Below are positions 1-11,214 of a stretch of 55,909 nucleotides of DNA, in pieces (position 1 is the stretch's first letter; every line of letters begins with the position of its first letter). Location of the stretch: positions 750,785 through 806,693 of the forward strand of contig NW_006763139.1 in assembly GCF_000264905.1 (NCBI RefSeq), in the 5' to 3' direction. The translations under genes were made by a program, and so were the position numbers. The notes beneath the pieces are model-generated. The model was given only the letters and a program-made list of their open reading frames with translations, was not told the origin of the DNA and searched no databases. Source of the DNA: Stereum hirsutum FP-91666 SS1. Lineage: Eukaryota; Basidiomycota; Agaricomycetes; Russulales; Stereaceae.

Positions 1-985
1 CGGGGACGTCTTCTCTGTGATCACCCGTGGATGACGGCGAATGACCTTCCTGGAGAAGGTCGAGGTGTCGACGGCTGGTGAACCTATTCAAATGTAATGT
101 CCAGGCTTGAATAGAGATTCAAGAGTGGACGCGCGTTCTGGTGCAAGTGTGATAGCTATCACAGGTGCGATCTGCCGTGTTCTAAGAAGCCTTGCTTCTA
201 GGTCAAAGGTCTGGTGTAGTGGCGATTCTACACAGTCAGAGGTTCTTGATATCGATAAGGGAAGCTAGTCCTGTTGAAAGGACTAGTTCAAGTACGAGTA
301 GATAGACGAGGTAAGTCAGAGATGAATAGGTTAAAGAACTCCCCTCTACTAGGGTCGTCCTTATATAGTACATACATGCGCAGCCGCAGGAGGCTATGAA
401 TCCTATAAGTAAGTCAGACTGAGTCGTCCTCGTACTGTGCCCCAGTCCGTAGTCGCGGCGGAAACCTATACCTAATAAATATAGTACAAGCCTATGCAAG
501 GCTATGAAGCACAGTCCAAGGCTATGAGAAGCTATGTAGTCCGTAGTCGAGAATACGAAAGGAGTCGAGACACGTCTACAGGTCCATGGAATGTTCATCA
601 ACCGGCCATATGAGTGGATGATGTGTATGTAGTTAAATAAAAAGAAACTGAGACTGCACATCCGCGTCTCCTGCGGTATCAGACATGTCGAGCAGAATAG
701 AAGACGAAAAATATAGTCCATAACAAACACCTTGATGATTCAAACGCAGATGATAACCCAGGACAAGTAGGAGTGCATTGGAGCCTTGTGTGGCGCCACT
801 TGAGAGGACCGCTCGTGTCGTCAACAAATAGTAAGACTGGCCGATTGTACCTTGACAGGGAAGCTGACGACATTCTAGAAACCCCTCACCCGAAGCTTGG
901 TGTGCAGCGTCTGTGAGCCGTTTGCAGTGTTCCACCGACACAAAGGAGAGCTCTATGTGGAGAGAGCAAAAAAGGCTTGACCAGC
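1..985. other. Gene-free left end with clustered short hairpins
   Basis: I see no convincing gene here. The first 290 bases hold four short inverted repeats: 106-123 (7-bp stem, 4-nt loop), 148-163 (perfect 16-bp palindrome TGTGATAGCTATCACA), 185-199 (6-bp stem) and 265-286 (8-bp stem, CTAGTCCT). From about 390 to 550 the words GGCTATGA and TCCGTAGTC recur imperfectly. This may be a decayed LTR or other repeat, but no terminal repeats or coding remnants support a class. Confidence 0.35.
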
Positions 986-990
986 AATGA

Positions 991-1072
991 TGTCCCTAGC
1001 CGGAGTCGAGCCGGCGGCTTCACGGATTGGCGACGCCACAACGTGATGATTTAACCACTAATCGATAGGGAC
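991..1072 (-). tRNA. tRNA-His(GTG) with 10-nt intron
   Basis: Read on the minus strand this folds as a full cloverleaf. The acceptor is GTCCCTA/TAGGGAC with discriminator A. The D arm is GATT/AATC. The anticodon stem is TCACG/CGTGA with loop TTGTGG...C, giving anticodon GTG (His) with G37. The T arm is GCCGG/CCGGC with loop CTCGACT. The intron sits at the canonical site between 37 and 38 and is 10 nt long (CGTCGCCAAT), leaving a 72-nt mature body. The B box reads GGCTCGACTCC, and a six-T Pol III terminator lies about 18 nt downstream (968-973). As in other eukaryotes, G-1 would be added after transcription. A second copy with identical exons and a different intron is at 5409-5517. Confidence 0.93.
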
Positions 1073-1437
1073 TTGAAAGGGTCCGCAACCTAGTCAACAT
1101 TACTACTCAAGATAATTCTGAGTCAAATATCAATTGTCTTCCTCTCCTCAAGGCCTCATCGGCCTCAATTGCAACTCCCTACCGTCGCGAGCAATGAATC
1201 ATGTTGAATGGGATATCAGCGGAACGCATGCGTGTATGCGACACAATGTGAAGGTAAGCACTTTTGTTCTTACCTTGACTTGCCAAGCTGAAACGTCCTC
1301 CCATATCCCCGGAGTCAAGAGTGACGAATCCAGCAGATCTATACAGTTTGCGTGTTAAACATCAATATAAGCGTAAAAAGACATGAATCCATCGAGAAGT
1401 GCCCTCCTCCCCATTCACCCTGAAATTACACCCTCCC
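1073..1437. other. Spacer between tRNA-His and transporter gene
   Basis: No gene is seen. This is the 3' side of the minus-strand transporter gene and the 5' flank of the minus-strand tRNA. Short open frames here lack recognisable content. Confidence 0.5.
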
Positions 1438-4030
1438 CTAAACAGGACTCTTCTCATTCTCATTCCTGCTCTCATCCTCCTCATACCCCAACTTCTTCGC
1501 GTCAGCCTCACTTTCCACGCTCCCCTCCTTGCCCAAGTCGATACCGATCCGGTTATCCACACCCTCCTTCCCGAGGTCTTTGATGACCATCCATGCGGGC
1601 GGGATGGAGATGACGAAGAGGCCGACGTTGAGGCCGATGGAGATCCAGTCGGATGAGTCTGTGGATTTGATGCCGTAGGCGACGGCTTGGCCAGCGCATT
1701 CGACGCCACGGAGGGAGCCGGTGATGTAGGAGAGGGTGTTCATGTCGCTGGAGACTGTGCCATTCAAGTTCAAACGTTCGTTTGATAGGACGTATCATAC
1801 ACACAAATACGGAAGGCAGTCAGTTTGGGGGAATAGGGATTAAGGGCGAGAGAGGTAGGACGTACGGAAGCTGACCATCCAGTAGAGTGAGCTCTGAGTG
1901 GCCATCGTCGTGAACTCGAACATGATCTGGGGCGCCCACATCCGGCCGAACTCCTTGTCCGACCAGTCGAGCGAAGGCTGATTGTCCTCAAGCCATTTCG
2001 TAATCACTGCAGTCCAGATCCTGCCGAAATTCCATGGTCAGTTACTCCACTACTGAATAGCTGCTAGCCCCTCCGCCAGAAACCGATTGGATGAGGAGGT
2101 GTAGATACGCACCACAGGCCCAAGTTGAGACTCATCAAGAAGATGAACGACCATCTCGCCTTTTGGTTCTTCGTCAGCTTGGGATAGTCGAGGAAGTAAC
2201 CGATCGCGAGACCACCGATGATATCGCCGAATGGGGAGACGAAGGCGGTGAGTGCGCGGGTGCGGACGTTGAAGTACTGAGTTTCGAGGGTTCCTGTTTT
2301 ATCAAGCCAATCATAGGGTAAGCAGGTCGGAGGGGAGAATAGATAGAGGGAAAGAGGTTCGCACCGATGTAAGAGCCATAGAACCAGGAAGTGAAGAAAA
2401 GAGGGAAGAGGAGCCACATCTTCGGGTGCGAGACGACAACGAACCACTCCTTCATTGATCGCCTATTGTGTTCATTCACAATTCATCACGTCCAGGCATC
2501 AGCATAACCGCTGAATATATAGAAGAGGTGGACGCACCGGAAGGAGGTCTTACGGAACACGACCGATTTTCCGTCGATTCGTTGCACCTTCTTGGGTGGA
2601 GAAAGGTTGATCGCGATGAAAGGTCCAGCGCACACTATATGACGAGTTACGCAAGGTCAGCCACTACGCACATATCGTGGTTAGAGAGGGGAGAAAAGAA
2701 CAGACTTACTGATGCCAATGATGACGAGGTACGTTTTCAATGATACTCCTCCGCTTGAATTCGTCCCGAAGTTGACACCAAAGATGATGGCACCGCCAAC
2801 TACAGTTTTTGTCAGTTCGTTGATAAGACGGAGGGAGGAATGTTGAATTAGCAAGGGTGGGGATCGAGAAACAGTACGCACCGACTGGTGCTGCGGAACG
2901 CATGAACACCCAAAGGGAGAGCATGCGACCACGGCGGGACGGTTCGGGATACGCTAGAGGTTCAAGTGAAACAGGTCGAAGTCTCAGTAAATACGTGGTG
3001 AACCAAAGATGCATTTCAGCGGAGAGAAAATTACCTGTGATAATAGCACCTTCCACAGCGTACATCAGACCATCCCTGTTTTCCAAATTCACGCAGACGA
3101 AACATTCGGTCAGGAAACATGTACTGGAGATTGCAAAAAACGGTATGGCGCAAATACAACGTACGTGATACCAGAATAAATTGAACCTGGAAAAAGCATC
3201 AGATTAGATCCTTTCTTGTGGTTATGGTTCAAAAAGTGAGATATGAGTGTGGCACATACCAAGCATTAGGAACCATTGAGTTCCGTTTTTGCTGTTCAGG
3301 TACAGGCTGCCAGCGTAGCTATACAACCAACGGGCAACCATATCAGGATGTTGACCCCTTCCACTAAACTGGCGATAGAAGCAGTGACGTACATGATATC
3401 ACCAGTTGTCGAGATCTGCGGATGGAAATCATTCAAAAATCATAAATCAGAGCTATTCTTCCCTATCGCACTATCTCCTGCTCCACTCCGCAGGGAGGAT
3501 CTCGAGCGAAGCAAAGAGAGATACGCACAATCAAAGACTTCCTCAGTCCGATTTTCGAAACCAGTATTCCACCACAGATGCACATGAAGGCCATGAAGAC
3601 GTAGCCGGCCGCGGCGGTCGCGTTGGCGTACCAGGGTGTGGCGAGACCACCGGCACCGAGGGAGTTGAGAGCGTTGTACATCCCGGGTGAGCAGAAGAAG
3701 ACACCTCCGACGATGAGGATCCTGTTTCCGTCACGGGATGATATGAGTACATGAACGAAAATTACGCAGAAAGTGGAGGTAAATATTGAGAGAGAGCATC
3801 CCGAGAATGCAGCTGGTATGCATTTATCGGTTCCCCGGAGTAGTAGTAGAGCGACTCATGCCGTTGAGTGTGTGACAAAGACATAATACGCACTGTGTGA
3901 GCGTCGATCTGTACCAGTGTGGTTTTATCACGACCTGTTCCTCCTCCCCTTCGGTGGCGTGAACATGAACCGGCGCGGCGCCACCCTTGCGGATGGCGGG
4001 AAGCTCGGGAATGACTTCTGCTTCGGACAT
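1438..4030 (-). CDS. UNC93-like MFS membrane transporter (DUF895 type)
   Basis: This is a multi-exon minus-strand gene for a polytopic membrane protein. The start is ATG at 4030 (MSEAEVIPELPAIRKGG), with a hydrophilic N-terminal tail. The first membrane region contains MYNALNSLGAGG and a following ANATAAAGYVFMAF segment near 3681-3540. This is the hallmark opening of fungal UNC93/DUF895-type major facilitator proteins, which carry a 'PGMYNALN..G.GG' motif. Later exons give ENRDGLMYAVEGAI (about 3075), an arginine-rich loop SRRGRMLSLWVFMRS (about 2940), FVSPFGDIIGGLAIGYFLDY (about 2230), MWAPQIMFEFTTMATQSSLY (about 1930) and a last helix WISIGLNVGLFVISIPPAWM, then a charged tail ending at 1438. 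About nine short introns interrupt it. The substrate is unknown. Family assignment is by motif memory only and the exact exon borders are uncertain. Confidence 0.75.
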
Positions 4031-4271
4031 CTTGACAGGGCGGATGTCGATAAACAAGTTTGTTTATGTGAGCGACTTGTCCTATGAAATTACAGAAAGT
4101 GAATGGGGGAATGGATAAAGTCAGCATGTACATCTAGTAAACCGACTTGACTAGCAGGGAAGAATGAGGAGCGTACCGAAGACAGCAACAAGCAGGGAGC
4201 TGAGCTTGAGGGAATGCCGACTGTTAGAGCAGAAGAAAAAACCCGCCCGCGCAAGGAATCATTGCTGCTCT

Positions 4272-4718
4272 TTATACAAGAGCCGTATGGCAGAGCTGGC
4301 CATGGGCTGCCCGGAAGGATGTAGATAACGAGAAACCACCAGACACCACTGTCAAGTGGTGGATATGATAGGCATCCATCTTCCGGTTCTGTTTCTCTAA
4401 GTTTGTATCAACATCATCGGGTCGACCATTGGTCCTGGGAAGGTGAAAAAGGTGCCACAAGGAGGAACGCAGTCCACAGATAAGACTCAAGCTTGAGCAA
4501 GATAGGCCCCGCGCGTCCGGCGGAAACATCTCTTCCTTCACACACACCGTCACGACGAAGGCCTCATTCACCGCATAAATGGCCAGTCTTCGTAAAGAAT
4601 GTGTAGATGAACATGCGCATAAGTACTCGAAACGACGAAACGTACGACTGAGACTCACCTTCAACACAGAGCGCTCAGCCCGACGTTTTAGCCACGCTGC
4701 TTTCGCCGAGTCGGCCAT
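4272..4718 (-). CDS. Possible small two-exon gene, unrecognised
   Basis: The ATG at 4718 sits in a strong context (TTTGCCATGGCC) and opens a basic 20-residue exon (MADSAKAAWLKRRAERSVLK) that ends at a consensus donor (AAG|GTGAGT). A possible acceptor (AATGAG) about 80-90 nt later continues in frame to a TAA at 4272, giving roughly 115 residues. Without splicing the frame is also open for 148 residues. The downstream part has no recognisable motif. This could be a 5' non-coding exon or a chance frame, so the call rests mainly on the start context and donor. Confidence 0.28.
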   Translation of the reverse strand: MADSAKAAWLKRRAERSVLKVSLSRTFRRFEYLCACSSTHSLRRLAIYAVNEAFVVTVCVKEEMFPPDARGLSCSSLSLICGLRSSLWHLFHLPRTNGRPDDVDTNLEKQNRKMDAYHIHHLTVVSGGFSLSTSFRAAHGQLCHTALV

Positions 4719-5408
4719 GGCAAACTAGCTCTCCGCGTCTCGAACCGTACAAAAAAAAGTTGGCCCTTCCTAGCCCCGCTGCCGTTGTTCCTCTCGACCC
4801 GGGGTAAACTGGGGTAAATGGTGCCTTGTCGTGAGTCGATGCTTTGCCGGGAGCAGTCGGATATGTTGAAGAACGTCGTCCAACAGCTCAACCGCTCAAA
4901 CTTCGACAAAAGTCTCCGAGTCCGCCAGACAGAGTGATCCTTGCGCCAGTCGGATGAACGGTTGGCTACTCTGCTCTAGGAGACTACCGAGTCCTTGCAG
5001 CAGTCAAAATCATCAAGATGCTTGGATAGGTACTATTCGGCTGAGGTTGTGTCCTGTACATTGGTGTCAATGAAATACTGTTTGGACCTGGATGATGCTC
5101 GAACTGGCGGGGTATCCTGCTGGAGATGTAGTTATATGTAGAGAGAGAAATGAAAGAAAATCATCCGTGTTGGGGTTTATCAGGATTGAGCATGATCGTC
5201 AAAGATGATTGTAATTGCGCTACTAGTAGCCAATTTATTCTTCGACAAGGAGACGAGCGAATAGGGTCGATGACTGCTCAAGCGCTCAGCCATGCACTCG
5301 TTCAAGTTCCTACTGACACCACAGCCTCGACTTCCTCACAAAAAGAAAAGAAATCCCACATAGACTTCCTTCAGTGGCTAAAAAAACAGTTCTACACCTT
5401 TATGGATA
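4719..5408. other. Intergenic, no gene seen
   Basis: I find no supported gene. A run of seven A's at 5380-5386 is, on the minus strand, the T7 Pol III terminator of the second tRNA-His gene, 22 nt past its 3' end. Confidence 0.5.
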
Positions 5409-5517
5409 TGTCCCTAGCCGGAGTCGAGCCGGCGGCTTCACGGATTGTAGGAATATGTGGAAACCATGGAACATCGAGGACCACAACGTGATGATTTAAC
5501 CACTAATCGATAGGGAC
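5409..5517 (-). tRNA. tRNA-His(GTG) with 37-nt intron
   Basis: The 72-nt mature body is identical to the copy at 991-1072: acceptor GTCCCTA/TAGGGAC, anticodon GTG, T arm GCCGG/CCGGC. The intron at the same 37/38 position is 37 nt rather than 10 nt. The two introns share only the last few bases (CAAT) before C38. The A and B boxes are intact and a T7 terminator lies 22 nt downstream (5380-5386). The flanks are unrelated beyond a few bases. The pair is about 4.4 kb apart in the same orientation and looks like a tRNA gene duplication with later intron replacement or divergence. Confidence 0.93.
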
Positions 5518-5998
5518 TTGGGGAACCAGTTTCTGTGAGCATTGCAGAGGAGGGTGCATGTACTTCCCCAAGAGCCGGTACTTACCCACACACAGCGGAG
5601 GATTTGTTGCGGAAACCCTCCCTCCGGGACAACCAAGTATCCCAGTAGCCCATTGCCCTTCGCTCCTTACCCCGAGTGTGCACAACGACCTACGCGTTGA
5701 AACTACCACCGCGTTGTAAATGTAGTAGGTATTGCCAACAGGCACAAATCACACCGTAGGTATTAATTCGTTCATTCAATTCCTCATTTCATTTCATTCC
5801 ACGACATCCACACGAACGTTATGAACACTGAACAAAGAGATCTCGAGACGGTAAGAAAGAGGCACGGGAAGGGGAACCAAAACAAACTAGCGTAGGTAGT
5901 AGAGGGTAACGGTGATCTGAACATTCGTGGGAGGGTAGGAGGAGAGGGGCAGAATCCGAAAGCACCAGGCGAGGCCGTCGCTTCTTTGGCGTTTGCGC
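5518..5998. other. 3' flank of actin, no gene seen
   Basis: No gene is seen. The right half is presumably the actin 3' UTR and terminator. Open frames here have no recognisable content. Confidence 0.5.
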
Positions 5999-7637
5999 TT
6001 AGAAGCACTCTGCAATGATGAGCAGATATAGTCAGTGAATGTTCTCACCCAACGCAGCAGAGAGGGAAGAATGCTAGAGAAAGACGGAAGGGAATACGCA
6101 CTGCGGTGGACAATACCCGGCCCAGACTCATCGTACTCCTGCTTCGAGCACCAGAGGTTCTGGAAGGTGGAGAGCGAGGCAAGAATGGAACCACCGATCC
6201 AGACAGAGTACTTCCTCTCAGGGGGAGCAACGATCTTGACCTTCATGCTCGCCGGCGAGAGCGAGGTGAGCTCCTTCTGCATACGGTCGGCAATACCGGG
6301 GAACATGGTGGTACCACCGGAGAGGACGACGTTGCCGTACAGGTCACGACGGATATCGAGATCGCACTTGAAGATGGAGTTGTAGCTGTGTAAAGGAAGA
6401 TGAAGTGAGTGGAGGGCGTTTGAGAGGAGAAGAATATGAGGCTCACGTCGTCTCGTGAATACCGGCAGCTTCGAGACCAAGGAAGGCTGGCTGGAAGAGG
6501 GCCTCAGGAGCACGGAATCTAAACAGTGATTTCAGCGAGTAGCCCCTGATGGTACGAACAGAGGTACGCACCGTTCGTTACCGATGGTGATAACCTGTCC
6601 ATCGGGCAATTCATAGGACTTCTCGAGGGCAGAAGACTGAGCGGCAGTCTGGAGCTCCTGCTCGAAGTCGAGAGCGACGTAGCACAACTTCTCCTTGATG
6701 TCCCTGACGATTTCACGCTCGGCGGTGGTGGTAAATGGGTAACCACGTTCCATCAAGTTCTTGATCAAGAAGTCGGTCAAGTCACGACCGGCAAGATCGA
6801 GACGGAGGATGGCGTGGGGGAGTGCGAAACCTTCGTAGATGGGGACGGTGTGGGTAACACCATCACCGGAGTCGAGCACGATACCGGTGGTACGACCAGA
6901 GGCGTAGAGGGAGAGCACGGCCTGGATGGCGACGTAGAAGGCGGGTGCGTTGAACGTCTCGAACATGATCTGGGTCATCTTCTCACGGTTAGCCTTGGGG
7001 TTCAGGGGAGCCTCAGTGAGTAGGACGGGGTGCTCCTCAGGGGCGACACGGAGTTCGTTGTAGAAGGTGTGATGCCAAATCTTCTCCATGTCGTCCCAGT
7101 TGGTGACGATACCGTGCTCAATGGGGTACTTCAACGTGAGGATACCACGCTTCGATTGAGCCTCGTCACTGAAGAATGATGCGCGATCAGTATTAGCACA
7201 GAACGCGGTGCAGGCGCTGAATAGCATACCCGACGTAGGAGTCTTTCTGACCCATACCAACCATCACACCCTGGTGACGGGGACGACCGACGATGGATCT
7301 ATTGGGACATCACTGAGTGGGGATGTTTTGAACAATGAGTGTAGAAAAACGCACGGGAAGACGGCACGGGGAGCGTCATCGCCTGCACCAAAACATTGTT
7401 ATTAATCGACTCTTACCACGTCAGCGGGGAAGAGTCTTACCGGCAACTACACAAGAGAAATGTCTGATCAGCGAGCGAAGCTTTTAGCGCAAGAGAATGC
7501 TACTTACAGCCAGCCTTGCACATGCCGGAACCGTTGTCGATGACCTAGATGGGAGTAGCAGTCGCATCAGCTTCCCTATACCTCGTCGAAAGGGGCACAA
7601 ACGAAATACTCACGAGAGCAGCGACCTCATCCTCCAT
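5999..7637 (-). CDS. act1: Actin
   Basis: This is conventional cytoskeletal actin: it polymerises to filaments, binds and hydrolyses ATP, and drives polar growth, endocytosis and cytokinesis. The start ATG at 7637 opens MEDEVAAL, then [83 protein letters not shown] and [16 protein letters not shown]. The C-terminus is [11 protein letters not shown], with the TAA at 6001-5999. Eight introns give nine exons and the expected length of about 375 residues. The third exon is only six nucleotides (TTGCCG, about 7435-7440), encoding parts of F-A-G in the phosphate-binding loop region. The last exon contributes only the end of K plus C-F-stop. The sequence is close to canonical fungal actin throughout, with no frame break. 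Confidence 0.97.
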
Positions 7638-8060
7638 TTTGGCAGATCAAGTAGTTGGTGGGGTGAAGAAAGTAAAAAGTGAGTAGAGACGCGAAAGCTG
7701 GACGTAGGAGGTCGAGGGAGATGATAGGATTCAAGATAAACGCGTCGCCGGATTATAAGCCGATGATCGATGCGTACAGCCCGAGGCGATGCGCGCAGCA
7801 CGACGGGCGAAGACGACGCCGACGATGACGAGGCGCGCATACGAAGTAATGGGGTCATTGTCGTCAGCAACGGCGTCGACGATGAGGACGACGATGAGGA
7901 CATACCGAGTTTGACGAGAGAGAGAGCAACGGCGTGGGCAAAGGGCGAATTGGCACGAACCCACTTCGAGGCGGGCCCTATTTAGGGCAGGCGGATTCGT
8001 CACAGACGTCACGTCACCTCCCCCGGAGGCGGAGGATGCCCTCCTCGTCCGCGATCACCT
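7638..8060 (-). promoter_or_regulatory. Actin promoter region
   Basis: On the minus strand there is a TATA-like TTATAATC about 115-120 bp before the ATG (7752-7759 on plus), followed by a pyrimidine-rich leader. Further upstream, at 8005-8017, lie two overlapping TGACGT (CRE/ATF-type) half sites, and at 7975-7988 a near-palindrome GCCCTA-TT-TAGGGC. Assignment to actin is by position only. Confidence 0.45.
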
Positions 8061-8347
8061 AAAACGAGCGCGGCGTTTTACGCACTGCTGCCCAGTCTTT
8101 ACCGTGTTTGACATTGCTCATCGGCTCACGAACAGGCCGGAAATTTGTGCGGATTTTTTAGTCGATCTGCCCCCAATACTGAAAGGGCCCGCGTCGAATA
8201 GTAAACGATAAAGTTGGCAATAATATGGCATTGCCCCATGAGCACAGTACGCAAAGCATACAGGATTAAATAAAGAGCATAGGGCATACTGTACATAAAT
8301 TTCCGGGTTTAAAATGGCATCAAGAGTCCAGAATTTGGTGGCCCTAC
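8061..8347. other. Spacer, no gene seen
   Basis: This AT-richer stretch lies between the actin promoter and the 3' end of the zinc-finger gene. No supported feature was seen. Confidence 0.4.
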
Positions 8348-9571
8348 TCATGCGAATAGCTGCTTCTTGCTGCGGTCGAATGTAGGCTCGGGTGTGCTCA
8401 TGCTCGTCGAAGTAATACCAGTGAACGACTCAGGCGGAGGCGGAGGCGATTGCACAACCAGAGGGGATGACGATCCAGTGTTTCCCGTAATGGTGGGTAT
8501 ATATGGTGGAGAAGATGACCGCGACGACGGGAAAGAGATCCTGCGAGAGCGAAGAGTCGGTACAGAGCTGGCACTATATTCGAAGAAGCTCGTGATCGAC
8601 GAGTCCAAGGAGTCGGAGGAGTCGGAGCGAGGTGTATTCAGAGAGGCCTGAGGGCAGAGGCTCGGTGTAGAATGTACGGTGTCTTCGAGGGAGTTCAATA
8701 CGGGAGAGCTTGGACTTGAAGACGATATGAGCGCAAGCGGAGAGCCGGAGGCAGAAGCAGCACTGGATGACTCGAGGTGAGATGAAGTAACAGTGGATGG
8801 CGCTTCGGTCGGTAGTATCGCAGGCTTGGTCGAGATGTGCACTCTTCGAGCTTTTTGAAGGTTGGCAACCCTCGCTGCAGCCACTCGCTTCGCATCGTCC
8901 AAGAGTGTCGTTGACTCTACCTTTCTCCGTTTCGTGGTCTCTGGCGTCGCCCTTCCTTTGTAATCCGGCCGGTGATGAGGTTTTTGGCTGTGGACTCTCT
9001 GCATGTGACGGGTTCGTGCGGCCGTATCAACCCATCTCCAAGTACAACCATCACTTGCGAGTGGGCATGGCTGGTCAACTTTGGAGCGTTCACAGCTATA
9101 AGGAAATAAGTATACGGTCAGTAGGGCTTCGGAGATGAACTGTCGAATAATATGCAGGGGCGCTAGATGGAACGAGGGGGAGACAAGAGTGCTTACTGTG
9201 CCGTCAGGTAGTGAATCTTGAGATTGCTGGGTTGAGCGCTTTTGTGATTGCATCCAGAGAATGTGCAGACAAATTTTCTGTGATATCAAAAGTTGGATGC
9301 AGTTTAGTTTAGTCGAAGATTGACAGAGACAGAACGGTTGACTTTGAGGAACGCACTTCTTCTCAGCCTCCTCGGGCCTGTGTATAACCAGGTGATGTCG
9401 TCGTTGGTCCCTCGGTGATCTATATATGTTGGAACAGTCCGGACAAGGAAAATCCCTACTACTCTTCTGGGATTTCCTCTGGGGTTCCTTGGGATATTCT
9501 CCCAAGGGAATGTATGTCGGGATTGGCAAGGCTTGGAGAATGAACTCGGGGCTTAACTCGGGATGGGACAT
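8348..9571 (-). CDS. C2H2 zinc-finger protein, likely transcription factor
   Basis: The unspliced frame is open through this gene, which hides two introns. Translating across them restores three zinc fingers. Exon 1 starts at ATG 9571 (MSHPELSPEF) and carries finger 1, C-PD-C-x12-H-HLVI-H. Exon 2 (about 9205-9285) reads FVCTFSGCNHKSAQ and gives finger 2, C-TFSG-C-x12-H-YLTA-H, split by the second intron. Exon 3 opens with CERSKVDQPCPL and finger 3, C-x6-C-x12-H-MQRV-H. Then come a basic stretch (TPETTKRRKVE), likely a nuclear localisation signal, and a long Ser/Pro-rich disordered tail to the stop at 8348. The total is about 355 residues. The gene is probably a sequence-specific DNA-binding regulator; its targets are unknown. 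It resembles the neighbour at 11551-12986 in layout (N-terminal fingers, Ser-rich tail) and the two may be distant paralogues. Confidence 0.8.
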   Translation of the reverse strand: MSHPELSPEFILQALPIPTYIPLGEYPKEPQRKSQKSSRDFPCPDCSNIYRSPRDQRRHHLVIHRPEEAEKKCVPQSQPFCLCQSSTKLNCIQLLISQKICLHILWMQSQKRSTQQSQDSLPDGTVSTLVSPSFHLAPLHIIRQFISEALLTVYLFPYSCERSKVDQPCPLASDGCTWRWVDTAARTRHMQRVHSQKPHHRPDYKGRATPETTKRRKVESTTLLDDAKRVAAARVANLQKARRVHISTKPAILPTEAPSTVTSSHLESSSAASASGSPLALISSSSPSSPVLNSLEDTVHSTPSLCPQASLNTPRSDSSDSLDSSITSFFEYSASSVPTLRSRRISFPSSRSSSPPYIPTITGNTGSSSPLVVQSPPPPPESFTGITSTSMSTPEPTFDRSKKQLFA

Positions 9572-10960
9572 TATGGGCTGGAGGATTGCTGAAGTGGTGA
9601 GCGAGAGCGATGTGAGCAGAGGAGACGGGCTGGTTGCGGGGTGGATCAAGATGGACAGAGCACGTACGGCGTTATATATTGTGGCACACACAGGATCATT
9701 TTGACGTAATGTGCCAAAGGCAGGGCGACTAGACACTAGGCAACCTGGCACGTACAATCTTCGATCGAGACCCGAGAACAAAGCGAGGGCCGTAAATGGC
9801 GAATATTCACTGCGTAATCTATTAATAGAGCCACAACTTCATGGAGACGATCATAAAAGAGAACAAAGCTCGAATCGTTTGCGCGTGCTCTAAAGGTGTT
9901 TATGCCGGCGACAAAAAGCGAACCGATGCCGACACGCTCCATTTGAGCTTTGTGTGCGTTGTCTTGAACACCTTCCTTCTTTCCTTCCTTCCTTGAGGCA
10001 GAATGCTTTGTTCTAGCGGGAGATCGAGGCTGCCCTTGCTGAATTGTATCTAGATGTATTACGGTCGTACTGCCAGTGATGAACTATAGGCCTTGCAAGC
10101 ACTCGTGGAATCGAAAACTAGCTGGCTAGTAAGGATGTAAACAGCAAGTAAACAGGCTAGTTGAACTGCCAAGAGAGACTCTGAGAAATCAAGTGAAAGC
10201 TTTCACGTTAGACACAGACGTGGATCAGTTATCTTCTTAATCGGACACACATTAGACAAGAACAAAGTGGACGTTGTTGGCAAGTCGTTGAGGTCGTGGT
10301 GGTAGCCAAGAGCAGGACCGGTAACCAGAGTTGTGAGTTTGAAGTTGAATTGAACAAAAGAACGATGCAGTCACGTGCTGCTCTTTGTGGCACCTCGAGA
10401 GTTGTGTCCACAGGGTTAAGAATCAGGATTCCGATTCGGATGTATGTACTAGTACTAACGGTAGCTCAGCGTCGTTTCTTAAACAAGCGGATAGGAAGAG
10501 ATGGCGAGAGTCCGGCGAACTAATTCTCATAGCGATTGTACTTATGGCTTGGCCTTTGCTTGCTGGCAGTCTTGACTCGGAGGGCAGGGCAAGCCTGACT
10601 GGCAGAGCGTACTAAGAAGAACGACATGATGATGATGAGAACGATGAGTGTTTTGGGCCATCGAAGGAACCTTCGAGAATCGGAAGTGTATCAAACCGCC
10701 GAGTTGGATGGCATGCAGGGGGTGGGACGGTATGATGGGGTTCCAATTGTGGGCGACAATTGTAAGTGATATACATTCAAACAACATTGAAACTGAGCAG
10801 TCACGGCAGGAGAAAATACAACGACTCGGACTCAGATGGTATCGTACAACAGACACCAAGTACATATGCCATGATACACAATTGACGGCGATGCAACGAC
10901 AGTACGGGGAGTGAGCTGAAAAACAGACTGCCGCAATGATGCAAGGGGCGCGACGAGCAA
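9572..10960. other. Intergenic, no gene supported
   Basis: The first part is the 5' flank of the zinc-finger gene. I see no coding content that can be supported. Confidence 0.4.
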
Positions 10961-10962
10961 TG

Positions 10963-10983
10963 GAAAAGGAAAAGGAAAAGGAA
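10963..10983. repeat. Short AAAAGG hexanucleotide run
   Basis: About three and a half copies of GAAAAG/AAAAGG occur in tandem, just before the longer minisatellite. This is a simple repeat with no assigned role. Confidence 0.6.
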
Positions 10984-11004
10984 AGCAAAAGGCAGCATAG
11001 AGGA

Positions 11005-11214
11005 GATGATACGAAAGCAGAGCGGGGGACAATACGAGAGCAAAGCTGGAGATGATACGAAAGCAGAGCGGGAGATGATAGTACGGCAGCAGAGCGAGAG
11101 ATGGTAAGTAGTACGGAAGCAGAGCGGGAGATGATACGAAAGCAGAGAGGGGGACGATACCAAAGCAGAGAGGGGGACGATACCAAAGCAGAGCAGGGGA
11201 CGATACGAAGGGCA
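11005..11214. repeat. Minisatellite, about 8-9 copies of a 22-26 bp unit
   Basis: The unit is close to GATACGAAAGCAGAGCGGGA plus GAT. It repeats eight to nine times with substitutions (AAAGCAGAGAGGG, GGCAGCAGAGCGAG and others) and some length variation. It produces long spurious open frames on the minus strand. The array lies 3' of the zinc-finger gene at 11551-12986 and may fall in its trailer or in the spacer. Confidence 0.8.
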
